Program-made: the position numbers and the translations under genes
Part shown: positions 1 to 9,228 of the stretch, piece after piece
Numbering within the stretch: position 1 is the first letter of the stretch
Layout: every line of letters begins with the position of its first letter
The notes under the pieces: model-generated
The model's input: only the letters and a program-made list of their open reading frames with translations
Database searches by the model: none
Told to the model about the DNA's origin: nothing
Assembly (NCBI GenBank): GCA_963823275.1
Contig: CAWGKW010000003.1
Location: forward strand, 56,732 to 120,731
Direction of reading: 5' to 3'
Origin: RHKX01 sp963823275
GTDB taxonomy: Bacteria; Actinomycetota; Thermoleophilia; Solirubrobacterales; 70-9
DNA length: 64,000 nucleotides

Positions 1-605
1 TCCTGATCGGCCAGCGCCGCCTGATCGCCGACGAGCTCCGCCGCCTCGATGCCCGGCGCGTGACCGTGATCGCACTTTCGTTTCTGCCCGCCGTCGCCGT
101 CGGGCTGACTCTCGAGGAGTGGATCGACCGCCGTCTCGGCGGCCCCCGCGCCACCGCCTTCGGCCTGATCGCCGGATCGATCGCGATGGTCGTCGCCGAT
201 CGCGCCCCCCGGGAGCGCAACGCCGGCGAGGCGACCCCCATTGACGGCCTCGCGATCGGCCTGGCCCAGGCCGCCGCCCTGGCGCCGGGCGTCTCCCGCA
301 ACGGCTCCACGCTCGCCGCCGCCCGCGCCCGGGGCTTTCGCCGGGCCCAGGCCAACCTGCTCTCCCGCACCGTCGCCCTGCCGGTGATCACAGCCGCCGC
401 CGCCCGCAAGGCGATGAAGCTGCGCCACCGGCCGATCGAACCCGCCCTCGCCCGCTCGACCGCCGTCGGGGTCGGGGTCGCGTTCGCCTCCACCCTCGCC
501 TCTCAGGGTCTGATCAAGCTGATCGAGCGCGACCGCAGTCTCTTGCCCTACGCCGCCTACCGCACCGCCCTGGCCGGTCTGATCCTGCTCAAGCGCCCCG
601 GGTAG
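1..605 (+). CDS. uppP: Undecaprenyl-diphosphatase (UppP/BacA family), 5' truncated by window edge
   Basis: The reading frame is open from base 3 to the TAG at 603-605, so the N-terminus lies upstream of the window. UppP dephosphorylates undecaprenyl pyrophosphate at the membrane to recycle the lipid carrier for peptidoglycan synthesis. The visible part has the family signature PGVSRNGST followed by an Ala/Arg-rich helix and two further hydrophobic stretches (LLSRTVALPVITAA; GVGVAFASTLASQG). About 200 residues are visible of a family usually near 270. The second family motif (the Glu-rich one) would be in the missing part. Family assignment is from the PGxSR(S/N)G motif and topology. Confidence 0.8.
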   Translation, partial: LIGQRRLIADELRRLDARRVTVIALSFLPAVAVGLTLEEWIDRRLGGPRATAFGLIAGSIAMVVADRAPRERNAGEATPIDGLAIGLAQAAALAPGVSRNGSTLAAARARGFRRAQANLLSRTVALPVITAAAARKAMKLRHRPIEPALARSTAVGVGVAFASTLASQGLIKLIERDRSLLPYAAYRTALAGLILLKRPG

Positions 606-703
606 GTTGGTTGAGTCGGCGGGGGAACCTGAGTCTCGGCTCACGGCAGCCAACAGCGGTACTGGGGTTGAAGCCGCCGCCGAACGGCTCCCGACCGCCG
701 GTT

Positions 704-720
704 CCGGTTGAATCAACCGG
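704..720. promoter_or_regulatory. 17-nt near-perfect palindrome upstream of purM
   Basis: CCGGTTGA-A-TCAACCGG has 8-bp perfect arms around one central base and ends 21 nt before the purM GTG. It lies in the only sizeable gap between uppP and purM, so it could be an operator or part of an RNA hairpin. No regulator is assigned. Confidence 0.35.
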
Positions 721-741
721 AGCGATGAGCCGAGGGATCCA

Positions 742-1744
742 GTGAGCCAGGACGCCTACACGCGAGCGGGGGTGAGCCAGAGCGGCGCCGATGCAGCCGT
801 CGACGCACTGGTGGCCCACCTGTCGAGGATCGACACGGGCAAGACGTCCCGGGTCGTGCCGCTGCCCGGCCACTACGCGAGCGTGCTGCGGCTCGATGGG
901 CTCACCGGGATTGCGTTCGGGACCGACGGGGTCGGGACGAAGATGGTGATCGCCGAGCGCCTCGGCCGGTTCGAGACCATCGGGATCGACTGCATCGCGA
1001 TGAACGTCAACGATTTGATCTGCGTCGGGGCGGAGCCGATCGCCCTGGTCGACTTCATCCTCTGCCCGACCGCCGACCCGGACCAGTGCGGGGCGATCGG
1101 CGAGGGCCTCCGTCGCGGCGCCGAGCTGTCGGGGATCGAGATCCCGGGAGGCGAGATCGCCCAGGTCGGCGACGTCGTCAACGGCCTGGAGCTGGCCGGC
1201 AGCGCGATCGGGCTGGTCCCGCTCGACGGGATCGTCACCGGCGCATCGATCGAGGCGGGTGACGTCGTCATCGGCCTCCCCTCCTCCGGCCTCCACTCCA
1301 ACGGCTACACGCTCGCCCGCAACGTCCTCGCCGATGTCCCCCTGACCGACGAGCGCCTCGGCCGGCCGCTCGGCGAGATCCTGCTCGAGCCGACCGAGAT
1401 CTACGTCAGGGCGATCCTCGAGCTGCTCGCCTCCGATGTCGACGTCCGCGGACTCGCCCACATCACCGGAGACGGTCTCAACAACCTGCTCCGCCTCGGC
1501 GAGGGCGTCGGCTACGAGATCGACGACCCGCTTCCCGCCCAGCCGATCTTCGACCTGATCGCCGAGGTCGGGGCGATCGACGATCGCGAGATGCACGAGG
1601 TCTTCAACATGGGCTGCGGCTTCTGCGTGACGGTCCCCGAGCGGGACCTGGACGGCGACCCTGGCCCTTCTCCGCCGTCACCACCCGGGGGCGCAGCGGG
1701 TGGGCCGGGTGACCGATCAAGCCGGCGTCGTCAGCCGCATCTAG
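742..1744 (+). pseudogene. purM: Phosphoribosylformylglycinamidine cyclo-ligase with apparent +1 frameshift near its 3' end
   Basis: PurM converts FGAM plus ATP to AIR in de novo purine synthesis. The ORF from GTG 742 matches the family over about 305 residues (FGTDGVGTKM, IGIDCIAMNVNDL, GLHSNGYTLAR, HITGDGLNN, FNMGCGF). After VPERDLD (about 1653) the frame runs into low-complexity Pro/Gly sequence and ends at 1803. Skipping one G at about 1654-1655 restores a typical PurM tail (ATLALLRRHHPGAQ...VVSRI) ending at the TAG 1742-1744 and giving about 333 residues. PurM is a normally required enzyme, so a sequencing or assembly insertion is as likely as a real mutation. If the ORF is read literally it spans 742-1803 (353 aa). 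Confidence 0.85.
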
Positions 1745-1883
1745 GCCCCGCCCTCACCCTCACCCTCGAAAGCAAGCGGCGCCGGAATCAGAGCCGCCCG
1801 TGAGCGCCACAAAGGCCCGATTCCGGCTTCGATAAACGCAAGCTCGCTGTCGCTCCACCCCCCATCCGCAAGCACCGAGGGCC

Positions 1884-3416
1884 ATGATCCAAAATACTCG
1901 GGGTAATGACTTCACCCCGGACCGATCAAACATGACCCAAGCGATGATCGGGAGGATGCTCTCCAACCGCTATCGGCTGGAGTCGAAGCTCGGAAGCGGC
2001 GGGATGTCGATGGTCTACCTGGCGGTCGACGAGACCCTGGGTCGAAAGGTCGCGGTCAAGATCCTCCATCGGGAGATCTCCGACCAGCAGGACCAGCTCG
2101 AGCGGTTCCGGCGAGAGGCCCGCGCGGTCGCGCAGCTCTCCCACCCGAACCTCGTCGGCGTCATCGACGCCGGCACCGACGAAGGCCGCCCCTACATCGT
2201 CTTCGAGTACGTGCCCGGGCAGACTCTGAAGCAACGGATCGCGACCGACGGCCGACTGCCGCTCGACGAGGCGACCGCCTACGCGATCGAGATCGGCCGC
2301 GGCCTTCAGGCCGCCCACGTCGCCCGGCTGATCCATCGCGACGTGAAGCCGCAGAACGTCCTGATCGATGCCGAGGGCAGGGCCAAGATCACGGACTTCG
2401 GGATCGCCCTCTCGCTCGAGTCCCATGGTCTGACCGCGACCGGGCGGGTCCTCGGCACCACCGACTACGTCTCCCCCGAGCAGGCGATGGGCCAGGAGAT
2501 CGACGCCCGGACCGATGTCTACTCGCTGGGGATCCTGCTCTACGAGATGCTCACCGGGGATGTGCCGTTCAAGGCCGAGACCCAGGTCGGGGTCGCGATG
2601 AAGCACGTCAACGAGACCGTGCCGAGCGTCCAGCGGCGCCGGCCCGACGCATCGGCCGCGCTCGCAGCGGCCATCGAGAAGTCGACCGCCAAGGACCCCC
2701 AGGACCGCTACCGGGACATGAACGCCTTTCTCCGCGACCTCGAGGGCGCGCTCGAGGTCGAGGTGGCGCGAGCCGGCGGGGCCACCGGGGAGGCCACCTC
2801 GGTCCTGGAATCGGTCCCCGAAAAGCGGCGGCGACTCGTCACCCGAAGGCGAATCTCCTGGGCGGGCGTCGCCCTGCTCGGCGGCGCGGCCGCCGCGGCG
2901 ATCGCGATCGCCGCCCTGACCGGCAAGGAGGGGCCCTCCGAACAGGCTCCGCCGAACAGCGACGGCGGCGAGCCGATCGCGATCAGCTCAGCCACGGACT
3001 TCGATCCCACCAGCTCCGGCGGGGACGAGGAGGAGCACTCCGACGAGGTCGAGCTGGCGATCGACGGCAACCCCTCCACACCTTGGACGACCGAGGACTA
3101 CACCGCCGGGCTCGAGGGTGTCCCAAAGGACGGTGTCGGCCTCTACGTCGACGCCGATAGCTCAGTTACCCCCAGCCAGATGGCGATCGAAACCGGCGGC
3201 GGCGGCTGGACCTACGAGGTCTACGGCTCCAACCTGAACACCGCGCCGACCGAGATCGAGGGCTGGGGAGACCCGCTGACCGGGGAGATCACGGCCGAGA
3301 AGAAACAGGTCGTCGACCTCAACACGAGTGAGCCGAACCGCTTCTTCCTGGTCTGGATCACCAGCGTCGAGCCGGGGACCCCCGCCGAGATCTACGACAT
3401 CAGGCTCCTGAGCTAG
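1884..3416 (+). CDS. Receptor-type Ser/Thr protein kinase with discoidin-like extracellular domain
   Basis: Hanks-type kinase of 510 aa. The kinase domain (about residues 30-290) shows the Gly-rich loop GSGGMSMVYLAVD, catalytic Lys in VAVKIL, the HRDVKPQNVL catalytic loop, DFGIA and SPEQ. A single membrane segment follows a basic stretch at about 324-347. The extracellular tail of about 160 residues contains AIDGNPSTPWTTEDY and a following beta-rich region, like the discoidin/F5-8-type domains appended to some actinobacterial kinases; it has no PASTA repeat. ATG 1884 is preceded by an AGGG sequence at usable spacing; in-frame ATGs at 1932 and 1944 are alternatives. The ligand is unknown. It is convergent with ddl. 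Confidence 0.85.
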   Translation: MIQNTRGNDFTPDRSNMTQAMIGRMLSNRYRLESKLGSGGMSMVYLAVDETLGRKVAVKILHREISDQQDQLERFRREARAVAQLSHPNLVGVIDAGTDEGRPYIVFEYVPGQTLKQRIATDGRLPLDEATAYAIEIGRGLQAAHVARLIHRDVKPQNVLIDAEGRAKITDFGIALSLESHGLTATGRVLGTTDYVSPEQAMGQEIDARTDVYSLGILLYEMLTGDVPFKAETQVGVAMKHVNETVPSVQRRRPDASAALAAAIEKSTAKDPQDRYRDMNAFLRDLEGALEVEVARAGGATGEATSVLESVPEKRRRLVTRRRISWAGVALLGGAAAAAIAIAALTGKEGPSEQAPPNSDGGEPIAISSATDFDPTSSGGDEEEHSDEVELAIDGNPSTPWTTEDYTAGLEGVPKDGVGLYVDADSSVTPSQMAIETGGGGWTYEVYGSNLNTAPTEIEGWGDPLTGEITAEKKQVVDLNTSEPNRFFLVWITSVEPGTPAEIYDIRLLS

Positions 3417-3418
3417 AT

Positions 3419-3459
3419 AACCGCGCGACTCGCAGGGCTCCGCCCTGCTCGACTGCGCC
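3419..3459. repeat. 41-nt hairpin repeat, copy 1
   Basis: Flanks AACCGCGCGACTCGCAG and CTCGACTGCGCC are identical in copy 2. The centre forms a 6-bp stem, CAGGGC-TCC-GCCCTG. It lies just after the kinase stop, between convergent genes, so it may act as a bidirectional transcription-termination or mRNA-end element. Confidence 0.6.
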
Positions 3460-3501
3460 GGGCCTCCGGGCGAAGCCCGGTGGCCCTCCCAAGGATTGAC
3501 C

Positions 3502-3542
3502 AACCGCGCGACTCGCAGCCCTCCGGGCCGCTCGACTGCGCC
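3502..3542. repeat. 41-nt hairpin repeat, copy 2 with compensatory core
   Basis: Same length and same 17-nt and 12-nt flanks as copy 1, but the 12-nt core is CCCTCCGGGCCG. It still folds around a TCC loop (GCCC-TCC-GGGC), so the stem is kept with both sides changed. The rest of the 3417-3682 gap holds no supported gene. Confidence 0.6.
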
Positions 3543-3682
3543 CCATCACCCCGTCCAGTGAGAGCTGGGCGGGACTCGCTCAGATCGGCTGAAGGGGCGG
3601 GGGGAGGCCGCACGGGACCGTCCCAGATCAACGCCGGAGGCGTGGTCCCGGGTGGGCTTCCCCCGCCCCGTCCCGCACGAAT

Positions 3683-4648
3683 TCAGTACCGGTACGAACG
3701 CTCCTTCGAGTGCCGCTCCAACGCCAGCTGGACCAGCCGGTCGCAGAGCGCCGGATAGTCGATGCCGGTCGCCTCGAAGAGCTTGGCGAACACGCTGGTC
3801 TCGGTGAACCCGGGGATCGTGTTGAGCTCGTTGACGAGGACCTCGCCGTCATCCATCACGAAGAAGTCGCAGCGGGCGAGGCCGGTGCAGCCGCAGGAGG
3901 AGTAGACCTCGGCGGCCAGCTCGCGGACCCGGGCGATCGCGGCCTCCCCGATCGGCGCCGGCACGACGAGCTCCATCCCACCGGGCTCGTACTTGGCGGC
4001 GTAGTCGTACCAGTCGGCTTCGATCGAGACGTGCCCCGGAAGCGACGTCTCGGGCTCATCGTTGCCGATCACCGAGCACTCGACCTCGAGCCCGTCGCAA
4101 TGGGCCTCGATGATCACCCTGGGGTCATGCTCGAGGGCGGATGCGACAGCGGCCTCGATCCCGCCCGGCTCGGCGACCTTGAGGATGCCGACGCTGGAGC
4201 CGAGTCGCGAGGGCTTGACCCAAACGGGCAGCCCGAGCGCCTCGGTCCGCTCGCGCCAGCCGTCCTGGCCGGCCTGGCAGAAATCGACCTGCGCGATCCC
4301 GCGTTCGCGCAGCAGCCGCTTGAAGATCAGCTTGTCGATCGTGACCGCCGCCGCGAGCACACCCGGTCCGACGTAGGGGACGTCGAGGCACTCGAGCAGG
4401 CCCTGGACGGTGCCGTCCTCGCCGAACGGGCCGTGCAGGACCGGAAATGCGGCGTCGCAGCCGAGCAGCCCGGCCGCGGCGCGCAGCTCGAGCTCCTGCC
4501 CCTCATGGATCCAACGCCCGTCGGGCTCGATCACGATGTCGGCCGTCTCATGGCCGGCGGCGCGCAGACCCTCGCCGACCGCCGCACCTGAGCGCAGGGA
4601 AACGGGGTGCTCGCTGGAGCGCCCACCGCGGATCACCGCGACCCTCAT
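3683..4648 (-). CDS. ddl: D-alanine--D-alanine ligase (copy 1)
   Basis: ATP-grasp ligase that makes the D-Ala-D-Ala dipeptide for the peptidoglycan stem. About 321 aa from ATG 4648, which overlaps the stop of the PASTA kinase (ATGA). Family features are GGRSSEHPVSLRSG at the N-terminus, LHGPFGEDGTVQG, VKPSRLGSSVG, the WYDYAAKYEPGG loop and ARCDFFV...LNTIPGFTETS at the C-terminus. It is the last gene of the wall-signalling operon. A longer open frame upstream is a shadow of the kinase gene. A second, divergent ddl lies at 34219-35145. Confidence 0.95.
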   Translation of the reverse strand: MRVAVIRGGRSSEHPVSLRSGAAVGEGLRAAGHETADIVIEPDGRWIHEGQELELRAAAGLLGCDAAFPVLHGPFGEDGTVQGLLECLDVPYVGPGVLAAAVTIDKLIFKRLLRERGIAQVDFCQAGQDGWRERTEALGLPVWVKPSRLGSSVGILKVAEPGGIEAAVASALEHDPRVIIEAHCDGLEVECSVIGNDEPETSLPGHVSIEADWYDYAAKYEPGGMELVVPAPIGEAAIARVRELAAEVYSSCGCTGLARCDFFVMDDGEVLVNELNTIPGFTETSVFAKLFEATGIDYPALCDRLVQLALERHSKERSYRY

Positions 4649-6471
4649 CTCGACGCCCGCCGCGGGGTCGTGGTCGTCGAGTCGGTGGCCGGATCGGTGG
4701 TGTCGGGCTTGGTGTAGTCGCCGACGGTCAGGGTCACCCGGTCTCCGGGGCTGAGCCTGGTTCCCGGTGCGGGTGCCTGAGCGAGCACGATCCCGTCGTC
4801 GGATGAGTCGGTGACGTCCTGTTTGATCACCGAGACCGAGAGGCCCGCGGCGCCGAGCTTGTTCTGGGCGTAGGTGAGCTTCTGGCCGACGTAGTCGCTG
4901 AGCGTGAGCGTGCCCACCCCGCTGGAGTAGGTGATCGTCACCTCCGAGCCGACCTCGACCTCCTCCCCGGCGGACGGGTCCTGCTCCAGCACCTGATCCT
5001 CGGGCTCGTCGGAATTGCGCGGGTTGGCGTTGACCACGAACCCAGCCTTGCGCAGCTGGGAGGTGGCGGTCACACGGTCGAGCCCGAGGACGTTGGGCAC
5101 GACCTCGGTCTTGACGCCGGTGGAGGCGATCAGCGTCACGATCGAGCCCGCCTCGAGGCTGGTGCCCTGGGAGGGATCGGAGCCGATCACCTTGCCCTTC
5201 GGCACCGATGCCGAGCTGCGTTTCTCGACATCGGGCTCGAAGCCTCGGTCGCGGAGCGCCCGTTTGGCGTCCGGCACCGACAGGCCCGCCACCCTCGGCA
5301 CCTCGACCGTGCCCGGGCCGAGGCTGACGGTGATCGTCACCGTCGAGCCCCTCTCCGCCTCGGTCTCGGCGCTCGGGTCCTGTTCGATGACCTCCCCCTC
5401 CGGGATGTCGTTGACGACCCGTTCGGCCGTGACCTCGAAGCCGGCGTCCTGAAGGGTGATCGTCGCCTCGGTCTCGGGCTGGCCCGTGACGTCCGGAACC
5501 CCGACCATCTCCGGCCTGGTCAGAAAGAACGCGAGGGCACCACCGGCGATCAGCAGCGCGATCAGCCCGGCGATCAGCCACTTCCTGCGCCGCGACATCC
5601 CCTCCTTCTCGGCGACCATCGCGGCAAGCTGACCGGTGTTGGGGGCGAAGTCGGGATCGGCCTCGGCGGCGTCGAGCGCGGCGGACATCTCGGCGGCTGA
5701 GGAGAAGCGCATCGCCGGATCCTTGGCGAGGGCCTTGAGCACGATCGCATCGAGCGCCGGGCTGACCTTGGGGTTGATCGAGCTCGGCAGCGGCGGATCC
5801 TCGCCGACCTGTTTCATCGCAATCGCCACCGCGTTCTCCCCGTCGAAGGGAACGCGCCCGCAGAGCATCTCGAACAGGATGATCCCGACCGAGTAGATGT
5901 CGGATGCGGCGGTCACCTCCATCCCCTGCGCCTGCTCGGGGCTCAGGTACTGCGCGGTGCCCATCACCGATCCGGTCCTGGTGATCTCCGAGCCGCCGGC
6001 GCGGGCGATGCCGAAGTCGGCCACCCGAACCCTGCCCGAGCGGTCGATCAGAACGTTGAGCGGCTTCAGATCGCGGTGGACGATCCCGCGGTCGTTGGCG
6101 AAGCTCACTGCGGAGAGCATCTGCCGGGTGACCTCGATCGCCTCCTCGACACTGAGGCCCTGGTTGATCAGGTCGCGCAGCGACGAGCCCTCGACCAGCT
6201 CCATCGAGATGTAATAGGTGTCCTCGAAGGTGCCGCGGTCATAGACGCTGACCACGTTCGGGTGCTGGAGCCCCGCCGCGGCCGAGGCCTCGCGGCGGAA
6301 GCGTTCGACGAACTCCCTGTCGCGGGCGAAGTTCTGGTGCAGCAGCTTCAGCGCCACGTCGCGGCTCAACTCGGAATCGTGGGCGCGCCAGACGTCGGCC
6401 ATCCCGCCCGAGCCGATCCGGCTGATCAGCCGGTAGCGGCCGTCCACGAGCATTCCCGCTTCGAGCCTCAT
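4645..6471 (-). CDS. pknB: PASTA-domain Ser/Thr protein kinase (PknB-like)
   Basis: 608 aa. The cytoplasmic kinase domain (about 12-270) has GSGGMADVWRAHD, VALKLL, HRDLKPLNVLID, ADFGIA and SPEQ. One membrane segment (about 296-316) is followed by four extracellular PASTA repeats starting near VPDVTG, VPRVAG, VPNVLG and LSDYVG, then a Thr/Pro/Arg tail. PASTA kinases sense peptidoglycan fragments or lipid II and tune wall growth and division. The start overlaps the upstream PBP stop and the stop overlaps ddl, so translation is coupled. Partner PP2C phosphatase and FHA readers are in the same operon. Confidence 0.95.
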   Translation of the reverse strand: MRLEAGMLVDGRYRLISRIGSGGMADVWRAHDSELSRDVALKLLHQNFARDREFVERFRREASAAAGLQHPNVVSVYDRGTFEDTYYISMELVEGSSLRDLINQGLSVEEAIEVTRQMLSAVSFANDRGIVHRDLKPLNVLIDRSGRVRVADFGIARAGGSEITRTGSVMGTAQYLSPEQAQGMEVTAASDIYSVGIILFEMLCGRVPFDGENAVAIAMKQVGEDPPLPSSINPKVSPALDAIVLKALAKDPAMRFSSAAEMSAALDAAEADPDFAPNTGQLAAMVAEKEGMSRRRKWLIAGLIALLIAGGALAFFLTRPEMVGVPDVTGQPETEATITLQDAGFEVTAERVVNDIPEGEVIEQDPSAETEAERGSTVTITVSLGPGTVEVPRVAGLSVPDAKRALRDRGFEPDVEKRSSASVPKGKVIGSDPSQGTSLEAGSIVTLIASTGVKTEVVPNVLGLDRVTATSQLRKAGFVVNANPRNSDEPEDQVLEQDPSAGEEVEVGSEVTITYSSGVGTLTLSDYVGQKLTYAQNKLGAAGLSVSVIKQDVTDSSDDGIVLAQAPAPGTRLSPGDRVTLTVGDYTKPDTTDPATDSTTTTPRRASR

Positions 6472-7914
6472 CCGCCGAGCAGCTCCCCCATCACCGCGGT
6501 CGCGATCGGCCCGGCCGTGTCACCTCCGAAACATCCCGTACAGCGCTCGACCGTGACGGCGATCGCGATCTGGGGATCCTCGACCGGGGCGAAGGCGATG
6601 AACCAGGGTTGTGCGATGTCCTCGGGAATGTTGATCTCCGCGGTGCCCGTCTTGCCCGCAAACGAGGTTCCGCCCAGCGTCAATCCAGATGCGGTTCCCT
6701 CTTCGACCACGCTCGTCATCATGGTGGTCAGCTGGGACGCAGTTTCGGGGCTCACGACCTCGCTCTGCTGCTCGGGATCGAGTTCCCCGGTGACGCGGCC
6801 GTCGGGGTCGACGATCTGCTCAACCAGCGTCGGCTTCATCAGCGTCCCGCCGTTGGCGATCGTCGCGGCCACCTCGGCCATCTGGGTGACGGTCGCCAGC
6901 AGCTGACCCTCCTCGCCGCCCTGGCCGATCGCGACGCGAGCGATGTCGAAGCCCTCGTCGACGAGCTTCCCGTCGGAGTTGTAGACCCCGCTCGGCGCCT
7001 TCTGCGTGTCCGGCAGCTCGACCTCGGGGTCCTTCTCGAAGCCGAACCGGCGCATGTAGTCGAGCAGAGTGTCGGCGCCGACCCGCTCTCCGACCTGGGC
7101 GAAGTAGGTGTTGACGGAATCCGTCAGGGCCGGCTCCATCGTCAACCCCGAGAAGCTCTGATCGAAGTCATTGGCGAGCGGCACCCCGCTGAAGGTCATC
7201 GGCGACGGGGCGTCGATCGGCTCGTCGGCCGCCACGGCACCGGAGTCGAGCGCGGCCGCGGCCGTCACGACCTTCATCGTCGAGCCGGGTGGGTAGGTCG
7301 ATTGAATCGCCCGGTTGAGCAGCGGCGAGCCCGACCCTTCCTCGTTGAAGGCGTTGATTTCCTCCGGGATCTGGTTCGGGATCGAAGCCGGGGGTGCTCT
7401 GCATCACCCGGACGGCACCCGTCTTGGGCTCGATCGCGACGACCGCGCCGGGGCGACCGGCGAGCTGGTCGGCGGCGACGCGCTGAGCGCCGGCATCCAG
7501 GGTCGTGACGATGTCGCTGCCCTGCTGCTGCCGGCCGCGGATCTGGTCGAGGATCGACGTGAACTCGTTCTCCTCGCCGGTGAGCACGGCGTTCTCCGAC
7601 TGCTCGAGCCCCGAGTTGCCCTGGGTGATGAAGCTGTAGCCGACCGGATTGCCGAAGAGGCTCCCGAGCGGGTAATTGCGGACGTAACGGGTCGACTCGT
7701 TCTCGCCCTCCTGGTTGCTGTTGGCGATCACCTCACCGTCGGAGGTGGTGATCTTGCCGCGCTTGATCTGCTGCGCCTCGAACAGCGGTCGCTTGTTCTC
7801 GGTCTTTCCCTCCAGCTCCTCGGCATCGAAGACGGCCCACTTGCTGGTGAAGCCAACCAGCAGGCCGAAGAGGATCAGGGCGACGGCGAGCAGCCGTTTG
7901 ATCGGGACGTTCAT
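6468..7914 (-). pseudogene. pbpA: Class B penicillin-binding protein (PbpA/FtsI type) with apparent +1 frameshift
   Basis: Transpeptidase that crosslinks peptidoglycan. From ATG 7914 the protein has an N-terminal membrane anchor (LLAVALILFGLLVGF) and a dimerisation region. The frame breaks after QSTPGFDP at about 7371-7385. Dropping one base restores NQIPEEINAFNEE and then the catalytic GSTMK, followed by SVN (SxN) and GKTGTAE (KTG) in the second frame. The reconstructed length is about 481 aa. All three active-site motifs lie downstream of the break, so the literal sequence would encode no functional enzyme. A base-call insertion is likely unless confirmed. The start overlaps the ftsW stop (ATGA). 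Confidence 0.85.
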
Positions 7915-9228
7915 GAAGCCGCCCCCGGCTCCGGGCGCCGGGCCCGATCGGAGATCAGCAGCAACAGGGCGACGAGGACGAAGTTCGCGAGCACCGAGCT
8001 GCCGCCGTAGCTGATCAGCGGCAGGGTGACGCCGGTCAGCGGGATCACCCTGATCACCCCGCCGATGATCACGAATGCCTGCAGGGCGAAGACCGCGGTC
8101 AGCCCCGCGGCCAGAAGCTTGGAGAAGCCGTCGCGGGCGATCGAGGCGATCTTGAACCCACGGGCGGCGATCAACGCATAGATGGTGATCACGCCGCAGC
8201 CGCCGAACAGGCCCAGCTCGTTGACGATCAGCGCGTAGATGAAGTCGGTCTGCACCTGCGGGATCAGGGTGCGCCCGACCTCCTCCTTGACTCCGGGGGC
8301 CCAGACCAGGGACTCGCCGATGCCCTTGCCGAAGAGGCCTCCGTCGGCCTGGGCGAACATCGACTGGAGTACCTGAAAGCCGGTGTCGCCGCCGTCGGCA
8401 TAGGGGTCGAGCCAGGTGTCTATGCGGTCGCCGACGTGGCCGACGGTCGAGGCGAAGAACCAGGCCCCGACGAGAGAACATCGCGAGTCCGATGACCACG
8501 AACGAGATCCGGTTGGTGGCGACGTAGATCAGCGCCAGAAAGGCGCCGAAGAACATCAGCGAGCTGCCCAGGTCGCGGATGAATACCAGCATCACCATCG
8601 CCGCCCCCCAGACGACCAGCATCGGCCCGAGGTGCTTGAGCGGCGGGAATGTCAACCCGGCGAACTTCTTGGCCCCCACGACCAGGACCTCGCGGTGCTC
8701 GCGCAGGTAGCTGGCCAGGAAGATGACGATCGCGAGCTTTCCGAACTCCGCCGGCTGGAAGGCCAGCGGGCCGATCTTGACCCCCAGGTAGGCCCCGTTG
8801 ATCTGCGAGCCGATCAGCGGGGCCCTGGGCAGCAGCAGCAGGACGAGCCCGGCGATCACGATCAGGTACCGGTAGCGCTCGAGCACGTGGTAGTCCTTGA
8901 GAAACGTGATCGTGAGCACGAAGAGGATCAGCCCGACCACGAACCAGTTGGCCTGATCGCGGGCCAGGCTCTCGTCGATCCGGTAGAGCATCACCAACCC
9001 GATGGCGGCCAGCAGGGCGACCAGGGGAAAGAGGTACGGGTCGGCGTTCGGCAGCCGGAAGCGCAGGAACAGGTGCGCGGCGAGACAGATCGCGAAGAAA
9101 TAGGCGCCGAAGATCAGCGAGAGATCGGCGACCTGATCGCCGCGGACCACGAAGACGGCGGCGAAGCCCGCAATCAGCAGTCCGGCGACGGGAATCAGCC
9201 CAAGCAGCTCGCGGTTGCGAGCGCTCAA
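7911..9228 (-). pseudogene. ftsW: FtsW/RodA-family peptidoglycan glycosyltransferase (SEDS) with apparent +1 frameshift
   Basis: Polytopic SEDS protein that polymerises glycan strands with its partner class B PBP, encoded immediately downstream. Translation from TTG 9228 gives about 10 hydrophobic segments in total. The frame breaks after VVIGLAMFS near 8470-8475; removing one base gives VGAWFFASTVGHVGDRIDTW and joins the downstream frame, which carries MFAQADGGLFGKGIG and PLISYGGSSVLANF. The reconstructed protein is about 438 aa. TTG start overlaps the stop of the phosphatase gene. As with the PBP, a one-base insertion error is plausible. Confidence 0.85.

Noticed and set aside
589..1596. 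335-codon minus-strand frame opposite purM
   Set aside because: Shadow frame; purM motifs on the plus strand are unambiguous.
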